From Puccinia triticina (taxonomy: Eukaryota > Basidiomycota > Pucciniomycetes > Pucciniales > Pucciniaceae), in contig NC_070559.1 in assembly GCF_026914185.1 (NCBI RefSeq), positions 5,120,001-5,184,000 of the forward strand: DNA of 64,000 nucleotides. Reading direction: 5' to 3'. A program made the translations under genes and the position numbers. This document shows positions 42,717 to 53,275 of this stretch, one piece after another. The number at the start of each line of letters is the position of its first letter. Position 1 is the first letter of the stretch. The notes under the pieces are model-generated. The model did no database searches, was not told the origin of the DNA, and saw nothing but the letters and a program-made list of their open reading frames with translations.

Positions 42717-42795
42717 GGCCCCGTTTGGCACTGATGTAATTATACGTGATACAATCACCAATTAATTCAATAAAAATACAAAATTCAACATAATA

Positions 42796-42994
42796 GGGGG
42801 GTTCACAATTGAAATTTACAAAACTTTAGGACCCATTTTAAGGTGTTTATGAACATATTTTTAAAAAATTGATCAACTGCACTGGTTGATTGGTAACATC
42901 TGCTGCTGTGCATTTCCCCAAAATTTTAAAATTTTGTTCATAAGTGCCTTGAATTTGGCTCCAAAGTTGAGTAAAATTCAATCGTGAACCCCCC
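42796..42994. mobile_element. Tc1/mariner-type MITE, family 1
   Basis: GGGGGGTTCACAATTGAA and TTCAATCGTGAACCCCCC, with TA at 42794-42795 and 42995-42996; 199 bp. Confidence 0.85.
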
Positions 42995-43048
42995 TAATGC
43001 CTCCAAATTGTTTTTAGTCTTGATGTTGAATTCTGTATTTTTCTATTA

Positions 43049-43227
43049 GCCCGGTTCACATTGGATTTTTAAGGCCATTTTTATCCATTATATCATTAAA
43101 ATTTATCATTTTTTTCAAGTTGGTCAGATTCTTCTGAAACCACTTTTTCTGATGATTGAAAAATATGTTGAAATTTTATGATAAAATCAGATAAAAATAG
43201 GTTCAAAGTCACTAACGTGAACCAGGC
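43049..43227. mobile_element. Tc1/mariner-type MITE, family 2
   Basis: Ends GCCCGGTTCACATT and AACGTGAACCAGGC, TA at 43047-43048 and 43228-43229; 179 bp. The shared GGTTCAC core suggests relationship to family 1. Confidence 0.75.
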
Positions 43228-43260
43228 TAAATTAATCAATGATTATATCACTTATATTTA

Positions 43261-43762
43261 GGGGGTGCCGGTCCACACGGAAGTCCCGCTACCGTCCTAC
43301 TGCAACAAATCCACTAAGTCCACATGTACGGAATGTGGCTTGAACCCGTGTTGAGTCCTCAGTTCTGCAGCTTTCCCGTTTGCCAAATTTCCACATACTT
43401 TTGTAAGCAGTACTTGTTTCCCCACTCTACATACATTTAAGCGCACATATATTCCCTGGACAAGGAGATAAAAAGAACAAAGGCCAGCCAACAAAGCAGA
43501 TGACAAGACATGCTTTGGCATGGGGAAGAAGGAGGAGGAGATGTCAGAGAGGGGTGAGGCAGAGGAGGTGGGCTCTTGACATTCCTTGAACCTTGGAAAT
43601 ATCTTGTATGGTTTTTATGAATGATTGGGAGAGGCTAAACAGGACCTTGGTGCAAAGGTGTAGTCAATAGATAGATTGGAATAATAAATACTTGGCCCCC
43701 TGAGAGTGAGCCACCAGACAGCCAAAATTGTGCCCCCAGGAGAAAGTCTGAATATGGCTGAT
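43261..43762. other. No gene recognised
   Basis: Mixed intergenic DNA between two MITE clusters; a minus-strand frame at 43297-43521 has no domain. Confidence 0.35.
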
Positions 43763-43765
43763 TAA

Positions 43766-44150
43766 GGCTTTGTTTGGAGCCAATATAAATATAGGTGATA
43801 TAATCATTGGTTAATTCAATGAAAACTACAAAATTCAACATAAAGCCTCCAAACATTTTTTCTAGGCAACCTACAATACTGGTCTCTTCAATTATGAAGT
43901 CAGATTCAACTGATTCAGCCATATTCAGTACTGTAGTACCATTATATTGCATTTGACCAAAACAAAGCAATATAATGGTATTATGGTGCTGAAGATGGCT
44001 GAATCAGTTAAATCTGACTTCATAGTTGATGAGACCAGTACTTTAGGTTTCCTACAAAAAAAATTGGATTCTTTATGTTGAGTTTTGTATTTTTTATTGA
44101 ATTTACAAATGATTATGTCACCTATATTTATATTGGCTCCAAACAGGGCC
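43766..44150. mobile_element. PIF/Harbinger-type MITE with long hairpin
   Basis: Ends GGCTTTGTTTGGAGCC and GGCTCCAAACAGGGCC with TAA at 43763-43765 and 44151-44153, the 3-bp TWA target typical of PIF/Harbinger. The whole 385 bp is nearly a perfect inverted repeat: tgaagtcagattcaactgat near 43900 pairs with its inverse near 44020. Confidence 0.82.
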
Positions 44151-44153
44151 TAA

Positions 44154-44723
44154 GTGTTGCAAGATGAGTGGTCCTTTTGGTGCAATGAGCATAACTATAG
44201 GAGTTCTTACATTTGTATGCTGGATGAGGTTAATTGACAAACATGCCAACCTGTGCACCAAGGCTATAGCCAAAGAGGCAGACATGCTGTTACCCCAATA
44301 TAAGTTGAAATGGAGGGCTCAGTTTCCCCACCATCCCAGTCACCCAAGGAATGGAGCATCAGGCTGTGTGTAACAGCACAGGATGTCGCTGAATCTTTTT
44401 TCCCTACATTAATGCTTATCAATGTCAACAACAACCTAAATACCTGCTACAGATCTTAAACATCATGCAAGAATTAAGAAGTAAGATGTCCTCAACATCT
44501 CTCAGATTTATGTTAGAAAACCGGAAATGATCACTACTGCATCGCCATCTGGCATTTATTCTGCCACCCTGATGGTTTTGATTGGACATGTGGAAAACAT
44601 GAGGTTCATGAATCTGAGGACCACAAGGAACAATTGCGTTTAAAAAAAGACACATGACAGACAATGTTGTGGTGTAAGATATTGAGGTAAGCATGAGATC
44701 AAATCAACCAGAAGCAAATGAAA
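44154..44723. other. No gene recognised; 3' flank of NMD3
   Basis: Short frames only. It should contain the NMD3 3' untranslated region. Confidence 0.35.
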
Positions 44724-46538
44724 TCAAGTAGCTACATTCTCATCATCATTCTCAACTATAGTTTCTGATGCGTTTTCGTTAAGATTCAATCCATCCATTT
44801 CATCAAGTAACTCGTCCAATTGGATCTTCGGGAAATCGTCGTCATCCATTTCGGTTTCAGTAACCGATTCATTATCGCCATCCTCGAGTTCCATCGCGTC
44901 TGCTGGAAGTTTCTTGCTAGTTGGCTGGGCTTTGTATAGTTGTACATTTTGACGAAGTTCGGGATCTTCCTCCAAATCTCGCAAGAACATTTCGTATTCC
45001 GCTTCGACCTTAGCTTGCTCTGCTGTTCCTTTACCACTCTTCTTGCTAGCCGCGTCAATCTTACCTCGGCCCAAGCCGACGTGCTCTTCTGCGGTAGTGT
45101 TGGCCTCGATGGCGATTGATTTCAATTTCCAGTGACGAGGTTTGTTCTTCTTTCTGCGGTTAGGGTAGGTCTTTCGGACAAGGATGATTTCCGGAATGCG
45201 ACTCGAATTGAGAGCGTCATAGCTGGGATCGTTGAAATTTGAATTGGCAAGGTGGTAGCCGCGGACTGTATCGCCAGGCTTCAAGATGCCGCCCATGTGA
45301 GTACGAGTATGAAAGATCACGTCATCGTTCATCGATGAAGAGACCGGCGATACCTGAGCATCGGCGAGAATGAAGCGACCGCAGGTCACTGGTGGATGGC
45401 ATGTAGGTTCAATGTCGAGGACGACGAACTCGATCGATTGACCCAGTGATGCCAAAGACGGGAATGGGTTCTTCCAATAGAGCACCCCAGACATATCAAC
45501 ATATTGTAACGTTATTGGATCGACGAGATGGATCGAAGTGCCAACACGAGTACAAGCTAGCAGTTGAGAGATATTTCCCTGAGATCGGGCCAACTTGGGC
45601 GGTAAACAGACGATGTCGTCCTTGCAGATCGGTGCCAGCTCGACCGAGTAGGTGAATTTATAGTTGGCTGTCGAGTTCTTCTCATCAGCTGAGATGAGCT
45701 GTTCACTCGACTTCGATCGCACGGGCGCAATGGCACTCAAGAATTCGACCATTTTGACGGCATGCTGCCGAGTGGCATAGAAGAAATCGAGGCCGTCCTT
45801 TGACTCTTTGATTGCAACTGTATCCTTATCGGCGTTGTGCTTGAGGATGATTTGTTCGAGGTACAAGAAAGTGCGTTTGTGATTGACTTTTTGCCGTATT
45901 TGAACCAACGCTCGCCACATATTCTTCGCGGCCAATCTACAGCAAGCGGGACATTGAGTGTGCTGAACCACATATTCAACCTCGAAAATTTGCTGCAAGA
46001 CGGTCGAAGTCAAAACCTGGATAGGTAAAGTTTTGAATTTTAGACATGATCAGGAAGGCCACGAGAACATTTATCCGATCTGAGTCAAACAAGCAATCCT
46101 TCACTCACTTCCTGTTGAACAGTAAGTTTTACCCGGAGTCTTTTGCTGTGAGGTTCAGTCCAAATAAAACCAGCGTCGACCAGTCTGACTTTACTCAAGC
46201 CCTTGAGCCTCCTCAAACAGATCGCCAAGAGTTCCTTGCTTTCGAGCTCGGCCAATAACCACGCCGAAGGCGGAGAAAGATATCGGGAGCAATTTCTGCA
46301 GAAACTCAGAGTATTCTGCTTAGGAATTTCTGCGGTGATGTCGATCGTATTTCTCAAACAGCTAACACATCTTCCTGCGCTGTTAGGTTCAATCGCCGTG
46401 CCTGTCAAGATGCAGATTTAGCACGGGTTTGATATCGTTCAAAATGTCCAGAGGTTACTTACCGCAATCAGCGCAAAGAACGTGCCCAACCTGAGTTACA
46501 GTGGGGATGTACTGAGTCGTATCCGAATCTACTTCCAT
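44724..46538 (-). CDS. NMD3: 60S ribosomal export protein NMD3 (three exons)
   Basis: Minus-strand exons: 46538-46463, 46401-46109 and 46016-44724; introns have GTAAGT and GTGAGT donors and AG acceptors and all joins keep frame, giving 553 residues. The N-terminus has the two zinc-binding pairs CADCG and CVSCLRN, then CRNCSRYLSPP. Next come SKVRLVDAGFIWTEPHSKRL, QQIFEVEYVVQHTQCPACCR, KRTFLYLEQIILKH, DGLDFFYATRQHAVKMVEFL and PICKDDIVCLPPKLA, all strongly conserved NMD3 blocks. The tail is acidic with a Leu-rich LDELLDEMDGLNLNE stretch like the Crm1 export signal. NMD3 binds pre-60S subunits in the nucleus and links them to Crm1 for export. It is slightly longer than the yeast and human proteins (just over 500 residues). 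Confidence 0.96.
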
Positions 46539-46859
46539 TTCCAAAATTTGCAGTGGTCGACTGGGTGAGGGCGGCCTGGGAGAAGAAGTTCAGCCAAAAA
46601 ACAATACAACAGAAGCCGGGGCCGGTCATCTTGCATCGGGCTATTTGCATAAAGCGGGTCTCCAAAGGGGGCTTAGATCGCGCTAGCCCCCTTTTCAACT
46701 GACAAAACGTCATGTGGCCCGTTCACCACGGCGCACCACCAAACTGTAACCTGCTCACTTCGAATCTAATCAATCATCTCCTTCGAACCATTCAAGACAT
46801 CACCTAGCACCTGTGGATTCCGATAAACATTACCAACTCGTTGACAGGTCTCTCATTCA
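46539..46859. promoter_or_regulatory. Divergent promoter between NMD3 and the 143-aa gene
   Basis: Only 321 bp separate the two start codons, which face away from each other. No clear TATA box was identified. Such spacing is compatible with shared regulation. Confidence 0.45.
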
Positions 46860-47291
46860 ATGGCACCCAATCCAGAGCCGGAACAGCGGGCCCTGCCGAT
46901 GCTAAACAAAGCACAGATACTTGACGACTTGAGCTGCCTGGGCAAGGACCCCGATTTTGAAAGACGGCTATCGTCCAAAGCACCAAAAACCGCAAGCCTC
47001 GAGGAACTGTCGCCCGTCCACGTACACATCCCTCTACCATCTGACAAACCCGAGCAACCCGCCAACCTCTCAAGTGCCGTCAAAAGTGCAGTCCAGTTGC
47101 TTCACATCGATCACCAGTTGACTCAAAGAGGAATCGAATCTGAACAGCGTAAGATTGGAGATCGACTCGAAGATAACCGGAGAAAAATAGATCACTTACT
47201 CAGGGCTTTAAATCAATCGAGCTTGCTTGCATCCTCCGAGCCGACCTGTTGCACTCCACATCAAGAGCAATCAACCCAGTCTCAAACTTAG
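46860..47291 (+). CDS. Hypothetical coiled-coil protein, 143 residues
   Basis: A single-exon frame starts MAPNPEPEQRALPMLNK in good context (ttcaATGG) and ends ESTQ-type polar tail. Residues about 65-120 form a charged heptad-like helix (AVKSAVQLLHIDHQLTQRG, then DRLEDNRRKIDHLLRAL), consistent with a short coiled coil. No family was recognised. The frame is much longer than its neighbours' random frames and lies divergent to NMD3, which supports it being real. Small coiled-coil complex subunits look similar, but I cannot assign one. Confidence 0.5.
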   Translation: MAPNPEPEQRALPMLNKAQILDDLSCLGKDPDFERRLSSKAPKTASLEELSPVHVHIPLPSDKPEQPANLSSAVKSAVQLLHIDHQLTQRGIESEQRKIGDRLEDNRRKIDHLLRALNQSSLLASSEPTCCTPHQEQSTQSQT

Positions 47292-48853
47292 TGGCGCGAC
47301 GATATTCTTTGTTCGCATCACCCATGTATTGATGTCTTCTTAAGTAAACACAATGTATACCAACTCACCGGGAGTTTCCCCCTGTCAAGCGGGCAAGCTG
47401 CCCACCAATAAGAAGCCCCCACAGTGAACAAGTGGGAGGTGTAAAAGACTTCCGGCAACCCCCCCCCCCCCCCTCAGCGAGCAGCTTTTACCTGCTTCAA
47501 AACCGGGGTCAAACCTCCCAACAGGCTGGTCAAGAATGAGCCCAGTTCGCCCCGGAGGAACTCCTTCGGCCTGGTTGGTTTTGTCTTCCCGGCGAGCCTC
47601 ATCAGGCGAGTTTCCTCCTGGCGCGTTGTAAAGTCAACTCATTAGCTGGCTATACATCCAATCCATTTGGAGGGAGTCCTTTAAATGCTGAGGATGATTT
47701 TGCTTGCCGAGGAAATATGCTTCATTGTTCCCGCCGAAGACCACTGCACTATGCATGGGCTTGATGGCCTCCTTAACGTACTGGCGGTTCAGGGCCTCTG
47801 TCACAGGCACGACCCGCCCAAGGTCCAGTCGGACTGCCAAGGGCTAATATGGACGGATATGGTTCATTGTTTATCCAAGCCGTCTCCAGTCATTCTTCGT
47901 CTGCACACTTTTCCGGGCTATCCTTGGCTGCGGTCGCAGTAACCAAAAGTTATCCCGTAGACCTCCGAGGTCCCTACCAGAAGGTAGGTTTTCACTGAGG
48001 CCGGTGTTCGGGTCTCGGCGGAGAGCCTAGAGTCTACTGGATCGCCTCTACCTGCGGGGTGCCTCCTTTTCTAAAGGATGAATCTCTCAGGTGAATGCCA
48101 ACGTATCTCGGTGACTCTCCTCCTGAAGCAGAGAGGAATGTATGGGAGTAGCCGCCATGGCCGATGTGGAGAAGGGGTTCGTGCTACACCTCAGAGATGG
48201 ACAACCCCCTCCTCTCCCCCTCCGTGGACAAAGGGCGGGTGGGAGGTGTTTCGAAAAATGTGTGCGACGAGCTGTGGTAGGGAGACAGTAAGGAGAGATA
48301 ACGACTGAGTGCTAACGGGGGAGCGGGAGGAGTCAGGGAGCTAGATTATGATGGGACTCGCGGCGCGGGCACGAGCCTAGTCCTAGACCTAATCGCTCTC
48401 AAACAGTTTCTGACTCTCCCAGTCCAGCCCAGTTATCTTCCTTCGCGTGCTTGGACCTGGGTGACCTACCCGGTCACCGTCTATTCTTTCGATAGTACGG
48501 GGTACCGAGCGTTAGTCCAGATGAGTAAATCAGACTCGATTACAGCCATCTTTCCCTTTCTATCGGTTCCCCAGTCAAAACGCAAACGATACTTGAGTGC
48601 AGTCCATTCTACATGGGGTGTTTTTCTCAGGCCATGGGCTATGACTTAAGACCTCAGTACGCACCAACCGCCCTCTTATCCCTACCATTTTAAAGAAACT
48701 TGGTCAACTCGTTAAAATTCAACCGATACCTCCACCCATCTCTTATCACAATCCTTTTTACGTGTAGCAACACCTATTATCACTCGAATGTCCATTGACG
48801 CATAAGTATTATCCATCATATCACCCTTCAGAAATCTCCCAATTCTGGCCAAG
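47292..48853. other. No gene recognised
   Basis: Contains a poly-C run at 47460-47474 and short frames on both strands without domains. The last 150 bp are the GH16 5' flank. Confidence 0.35.
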
Positions 48854-50467
48854 ATGTCGAAAACTACGACGGCCTTCCTGATTGGGTCTTTCATATTACT
48901 CAACCTATCACAAACTTCGGCTGAATGTGCGCCAGGCTCAAGCTCAAGCTCAAGCTCTCACCACCACCGTCCGCACCGGGGTGGGAAGCCTTCCTACCTT
49001 CGACAGCAGGTAGAAAATGGGGACTACGGCTCTGGATCGTATAATCCCAACACCAATCTTCTCGGCATAGATCTGCCGATCCAACTCGGCCTTGGAAGGC
49101 AACCCACCTCCCAGGGAAAGAAATATAATCTAACCCTGAACTCTGGCGGGAACAAATTTTTTGATGACTGGACCTTTTTCTCCGATTGTGAGTGATTTTC
49201 TGTTTTTGAGAAAACCTGCTGCGCATCTTCGTGACAATCCCATTTCTTGTTCCTTGTGTCTTAGCGGATCCTACTCATGGCTTGGTAGCTTACCAACCTG
49301 TCGACGAGGCTTGGAAAAACGGCCTCGTTTCCGTGGGTCCAAGCTCACATGATAAAAGTTTGATTACCGCAAAGATGAAAGTGGACAACACAAACTGGCT
49401 TGGAGATGGCGAGCCGCGTAAATCAATTCGACTTGCCTCCAAGAAGAGCTTCAAATATGGGCTTCTTGTTTTGGACGCTATCAAGATGCCCTTTGGCTGT
49501 TCTACCTGGCCTGCTTGTAAGCTTCTCTCGGCAAAAATACTGTTCAAACGAGGGTGCAATACCTGATTCGCCTCTGTTCGCAGTCTGGACCGTTGGTAAC
49601 AATTGGCCTCATGATGGAGAGATTGACATTGTCGAAGGTGTCAACATGTTAAATACAAACCAAATGACCCGTGAGCCATTTTTTTGTGTCAATCGCTCGC
49701 TTGGATTCAGGAGTTCTCATCGTGGTAGCCATTGTTTTCAACCTCTCAGTGCACACAGGACCGGGATGCACCCTTCAAAATCCAATGCAGCAGTCGGCCG
49801 TTGGTACTGTTCTCAATGCAGACTGCGACGTATATGCATCCTGTAAGTAAAACAGTTATAACATTTGATCAGTGGTGAATCGCGCCCTACCGATACCTTT
49901 TCCCACATTGTACTATTGCAGCCAACCTTGGATGTGGAGTTCACGACCGTTCGAATGCCTCATATGGCCAGCCATTTAACCAGGCAGGTGGTGGGGTATT
50001 CGCAATGGAATGGTCTCCTAACGGGGTCTCCATCTGGCGTTTCAGCCGTGGTGAAGTACCTCGAGATCTTCAGGCAGGCCATACTCCTCAGCCTTCCACC
50101 TGGCCCATCCGTCCAGTCGCGCATTGGGCCAGCAACGGATGTAACAACATGAACGAAGAATTCTCCGAACACCGGATTATTTTTGATATCGTAAGCTTAG
50201 CAGATCATCTCTAGAAAGCCACAAGACTAATTGAATACCTCGCTCTCCACTTAGACGCTTTGCGGAGACTGGGCTGGTTCTGCTGGTGTATTTAATGCAA
50301 ATAATGCCTGCTCTGGATCATGCACTGATTTAGTTAAAGATCCGACTAATTACAAGGACGCTAATTGGGTATGTCACCTTGTCTTGACAACATTGCATTT
50401 TCCTGAGCTGATCACATCCATTATTTATGCTTCAAAGGAAATCGCCTCGGTGAAGCTTTACCAGTGA
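48854..50467 (+). CDS. Secreted GH16 endo-beta-1,3-glucanase-like protein (seven exons)
   Basis: Exons: 48854-49187, 49265-49516, 49584-49670, 49750-49842, 49922-50190, 50255-50368, 50438-50467; all introns GT-AG and all joins in frame, 392 residues. Residues 1-23 are a signal peptide (TAFLIGSFILLNLSQTSA). A Ser/His-rich stretch follows. The GH16 domain begins near residue 95: FFDDWTFFSDS-DPTHG, VAYQPVDEAW, SIRLASKKSF, then [20 protein letters not shown] with the catalytic ExDxxE (GEIDIVEG), NQMTLHTGPGCT, AMEWSPNGVSIW and the end FDITLCGDWAG...VKLYQ. This subfamily hydrolyses or remodels beta-1,3(1,4)-glucan in the wall. No GPI signal was seen. A truncated near-identical copy lies at 61461. 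Confidence 0.93.
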
Positions 50468-50840
50468 TCATTGTCGGATTTCCAGATTCCATTCTTTTTT
50501 TTTCTATTTCAATTCATTGCTAGTTCGGGAACTAGCATTTCACCACTTTTGTCAAACCCTTCAGACTCCACATTCCAGCCACCACACTCTCGCACTTCCA
50601 CACAAATACCTGCGACAGCTTTTCGACTAACCACATAAAAACCAAAAAAAAAAATGTTTATCTTTGTTTCTATTATGTAAATTTATCAGCGTTTTTGTTT
50701 GAAGACCAAACTCCTCTGCTTTCCTTTGTTTCATTTGCTGTGGAAGTTCACAAGCTGGATGAAGATTTATCACCCATGGTCCTGTTAAAACTAGTTTGAA
50801 TCGCTTAACAATTCATTCTGGCGCTCTTGTATCACCCTAT
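50468..50840. other. 3' flank of the GH16 gene
   Basis: Contains T/C-rich sequence and an A10 run (50643-50653). No gene. It is repeated intact after the second GH16 copy. Confidence 0.5.
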
Positions 50841-51899
50841 TATGGAGGTACTGGCCCGCCAATTTTGCCAGAAAAATTTAATTTCCGCCCCTGGACTGCC
50901 AAGTTGGCCAGTTTTCTGCCAAAGTTGCCCAAGTTGTGGCACTCAACTGCCATCCATGCCAAGGAACATCGGAAACAGACCCATCACCGCAGCGGTGCCC
51001 GGGCTGTGAGCCCGAACCGGTACATCTGTCTCAACAGGCAACCGGAGGGACATATACCCATCTCAATGACCGATACGACATCGGTCAGTGAGGTGTATAC
51101 CTCAATGGCCGATATAACATCGGTCAGTGAGGTGTATACCTCAATGGCCGATATAACATCGGTCAGTGAGGTGTATACCTCAATGGCCGATATAACATCG
51201 GTCAGTGAGGTGTATACCTCAATGGCCGATATAACATCGGTCAGTGAGGTGTATACCTCAATGGCCGATATAACATCGGTCAGTGAGGTGTACACCTCAA
51301 AGACCGATACGGCCTCAGTCAGTGAGTTGTGTATGTAGCTCAAAGACCAATGTGATACCGGTCAGCAAGGTACCTCAACGACTGTTGTTGTAGCTGGATG
51401 ACTGGTGTCATGGCAGTAATCAAGGCATGTATCAAGATGACTGGCATTATACTGACCCCAATGACCAATGGCAATACATAGATTCTGGTCATTGAAGTGT
51501 GTACCTCAATGACTGATATTGGGCCGGTCAGTGAGGTGTATACCTCAATGACCAATACGATATTGGACATTAAGGTGTGTACCTCAATGACTGGGACCGT
51601 ACCAGTCAAGGAGGTGTGTACCTCACTTTTTATCAAGTATTGATGACCGGAACAATACCGGTCATCAAGGGTATATGTACCTCAGGTTGCCTGTTGAGAC
51701 GGATGTACCGGTTCGGGCTCACAGCCCGGGCACCGCTGCGGTGATCTACCCGAGGAGGGGTCTGTTTCCGATGTTCCTTGGCATGGATGGCGGTTCAGTG
51801 CCACAACTTGGGCAACTTTGGCAGAAGACTGGCCAACTTGGCAGTCCAGGGGCGGAAATTAAATTTCTCTGGCAAAATTGGCGGGCCAGTACCTCCATA
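50841..51899. mobile_element. Fold-back element with a 39-bp repeat core (copy 1)
   Basis: Inverted arms of about 210 bp start TATGGAGGTACTGGCCCGCC and include ttggccagttttctgccaaa and cgggctgtgagcccg. They enclose a minisatellite and are flanked by a 6-bp duplication ccctat (50835-50840, 51900-51905). Open frames through it on both strands (SMADITSVSEVYT-type) follow from the 39-bp period. No transposase. Confidence 0.8.
51063..51340. repeat. 39-bp minisatellite, about 6-7 units
   Basis: The unit includes atggccgatataacatcgg and tcagtgaggtgtatacctca. First and last units are diverged (atgaccgatacgac, aagaccgatacggc). Five central units are identical in translation here; the duplicate copy has six. 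Confidence 0.9.
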
Positions 51900-51905
51900 C
51901 CCTAT

Positions 51906-53275
51906 CTACAGTTATTCTGAACTGCTAACCTTTGCATACCTCAAGAAACTCGATTTTGAATGGTTTGATCATTGACGATTTGTCGTTTTTCAGAAATCCA
52001 ATGCTTCAGGGTGACCAACTCGACTGGATCATGTGTCCGAGCCAACGGGCTTCAGTATTTCGTTCCCGAAAGCTTGGTCATCGATGCTTCGCGACAGCTC
52101 CTGCTTGCTCGATAGTTGGGTCGGTCGCCTTGATGGTCTGCAGATCAAACGAGGTCCTCGTACATAAATACGTAACACCTGTGAAATCACATAGCGATTA
52201 ACGTCCTCCCGGTCTCACGCGTGAGGCGCCATCTACACGTCAAAAATAAATCCAAGCAACCGAGCACTTCTTCATGACGCCTCGGTGATGTTGAGAGCCA
52301 CATTTCCAGTACTTCTCAATAGTTGCTGTGGGAGCATAGCGCCAAGCCTACGGGATACATTGCTGGGGAAATCGGACGCACCATACACGTTGTTGTGAGA
52401 TATTTCTGTACAACACATTTCCAGGCAAATTGACCCATATGTATCCCTATCATCCTACTCTTGCAGGTCGACTCCATTGAGCTATTTCACAACTTCCAAG
52501 CTCCTCATCAGTACAATCTACGGTCCCGGTGCCTCAAATTGAGTTAATATGTTACCAGCTGCTCAACCTTCCTCCTTCATTGATATTTGATTGTCTCTAT
52601 GTTTCAACCGTTAAGCTTTTACCTTTGTGGATTCAGTTATTTCACATTGCCCACGCCCCCATTGCTACAATCTACCATCGCGCTGCCCCAACTTTGATCA
52701 TACCAACTCTTCTTTGTCAGTTTTTCGCCGCGAGTTGCTTCAACTCTTGTAGAACTGTTCCCGTAATGATATGCGAGTATAGCGGAACTTTTTACATAAA
52801 GGGTGCAATTGACATGGAAGTAATGGTCACGGGGCGGCGGAGCCGCCCTTAAACCCTAGTAATATGTATAAGCCTCGCGGCGCCATGAATTCTGCACCTC
52901 CACCGTGCCGTAGTCACAGTTTCGACATCACCTCGAGTCGTTCAAACTCTGCACGAAGGAGAGCCGAGAGCACCGCTAGCTTCCTCGAAAGAGGGGTGGA
53001 CTCGTGCCAACCGGAGAAGGAAACGTAAACGGGTCGTAGCAACCAAGAGTCAAAGTGCCGGTGCACACAGCCGCTTGAAAAGTGTTGGTAAATTCATGAG
53101 CAGTATAAGAAGAGCTGTTTTCTCCTTGATTATCAATATCCAGCTTAATTACACATAGCATCATCTATCCCTGTCTCTTATAGTGTACATACATAGTAGC
53201 ATCATCTATCCCTGTCTGCATACTCAAAACAACTTAAAACCTCACTGCAGCTCACTGCACAATAGAAGTCCTAAA
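51906..53275. other. No gene recognised
   Basis: Frames around 51932-52201 and 52529-52852 have no domains. A direct repeat of catcatctatccctgtct occurs at about 53159 and 53200, just upstream of the secreted-protein gene. Confidence 0.35.

Larger units (their letters stand above)
42717..43260. mobile_element. PIF/Harbinger-type MITE with two nested MITEs
   Basis: The left end GGCCCCGTTTGGCACTG after TTA at 42714-42716 matches the family at 43766-44150, and the following sequence (tacaaaattcaacat) is shared. The right end is truncated near 43260. Inside lie a family 1 mariner MITE (42796-42994) and a second mariner-type MITE (43049-43227). Confidence 0.65.

Noticed and set aside
50796..51338. 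Secreted or repeat protein SMADITSVSEVYT
   Set aside because: Both strands give similar open repeats from the 39-bp minisatellite inside a fold-back element; no coding evidence.
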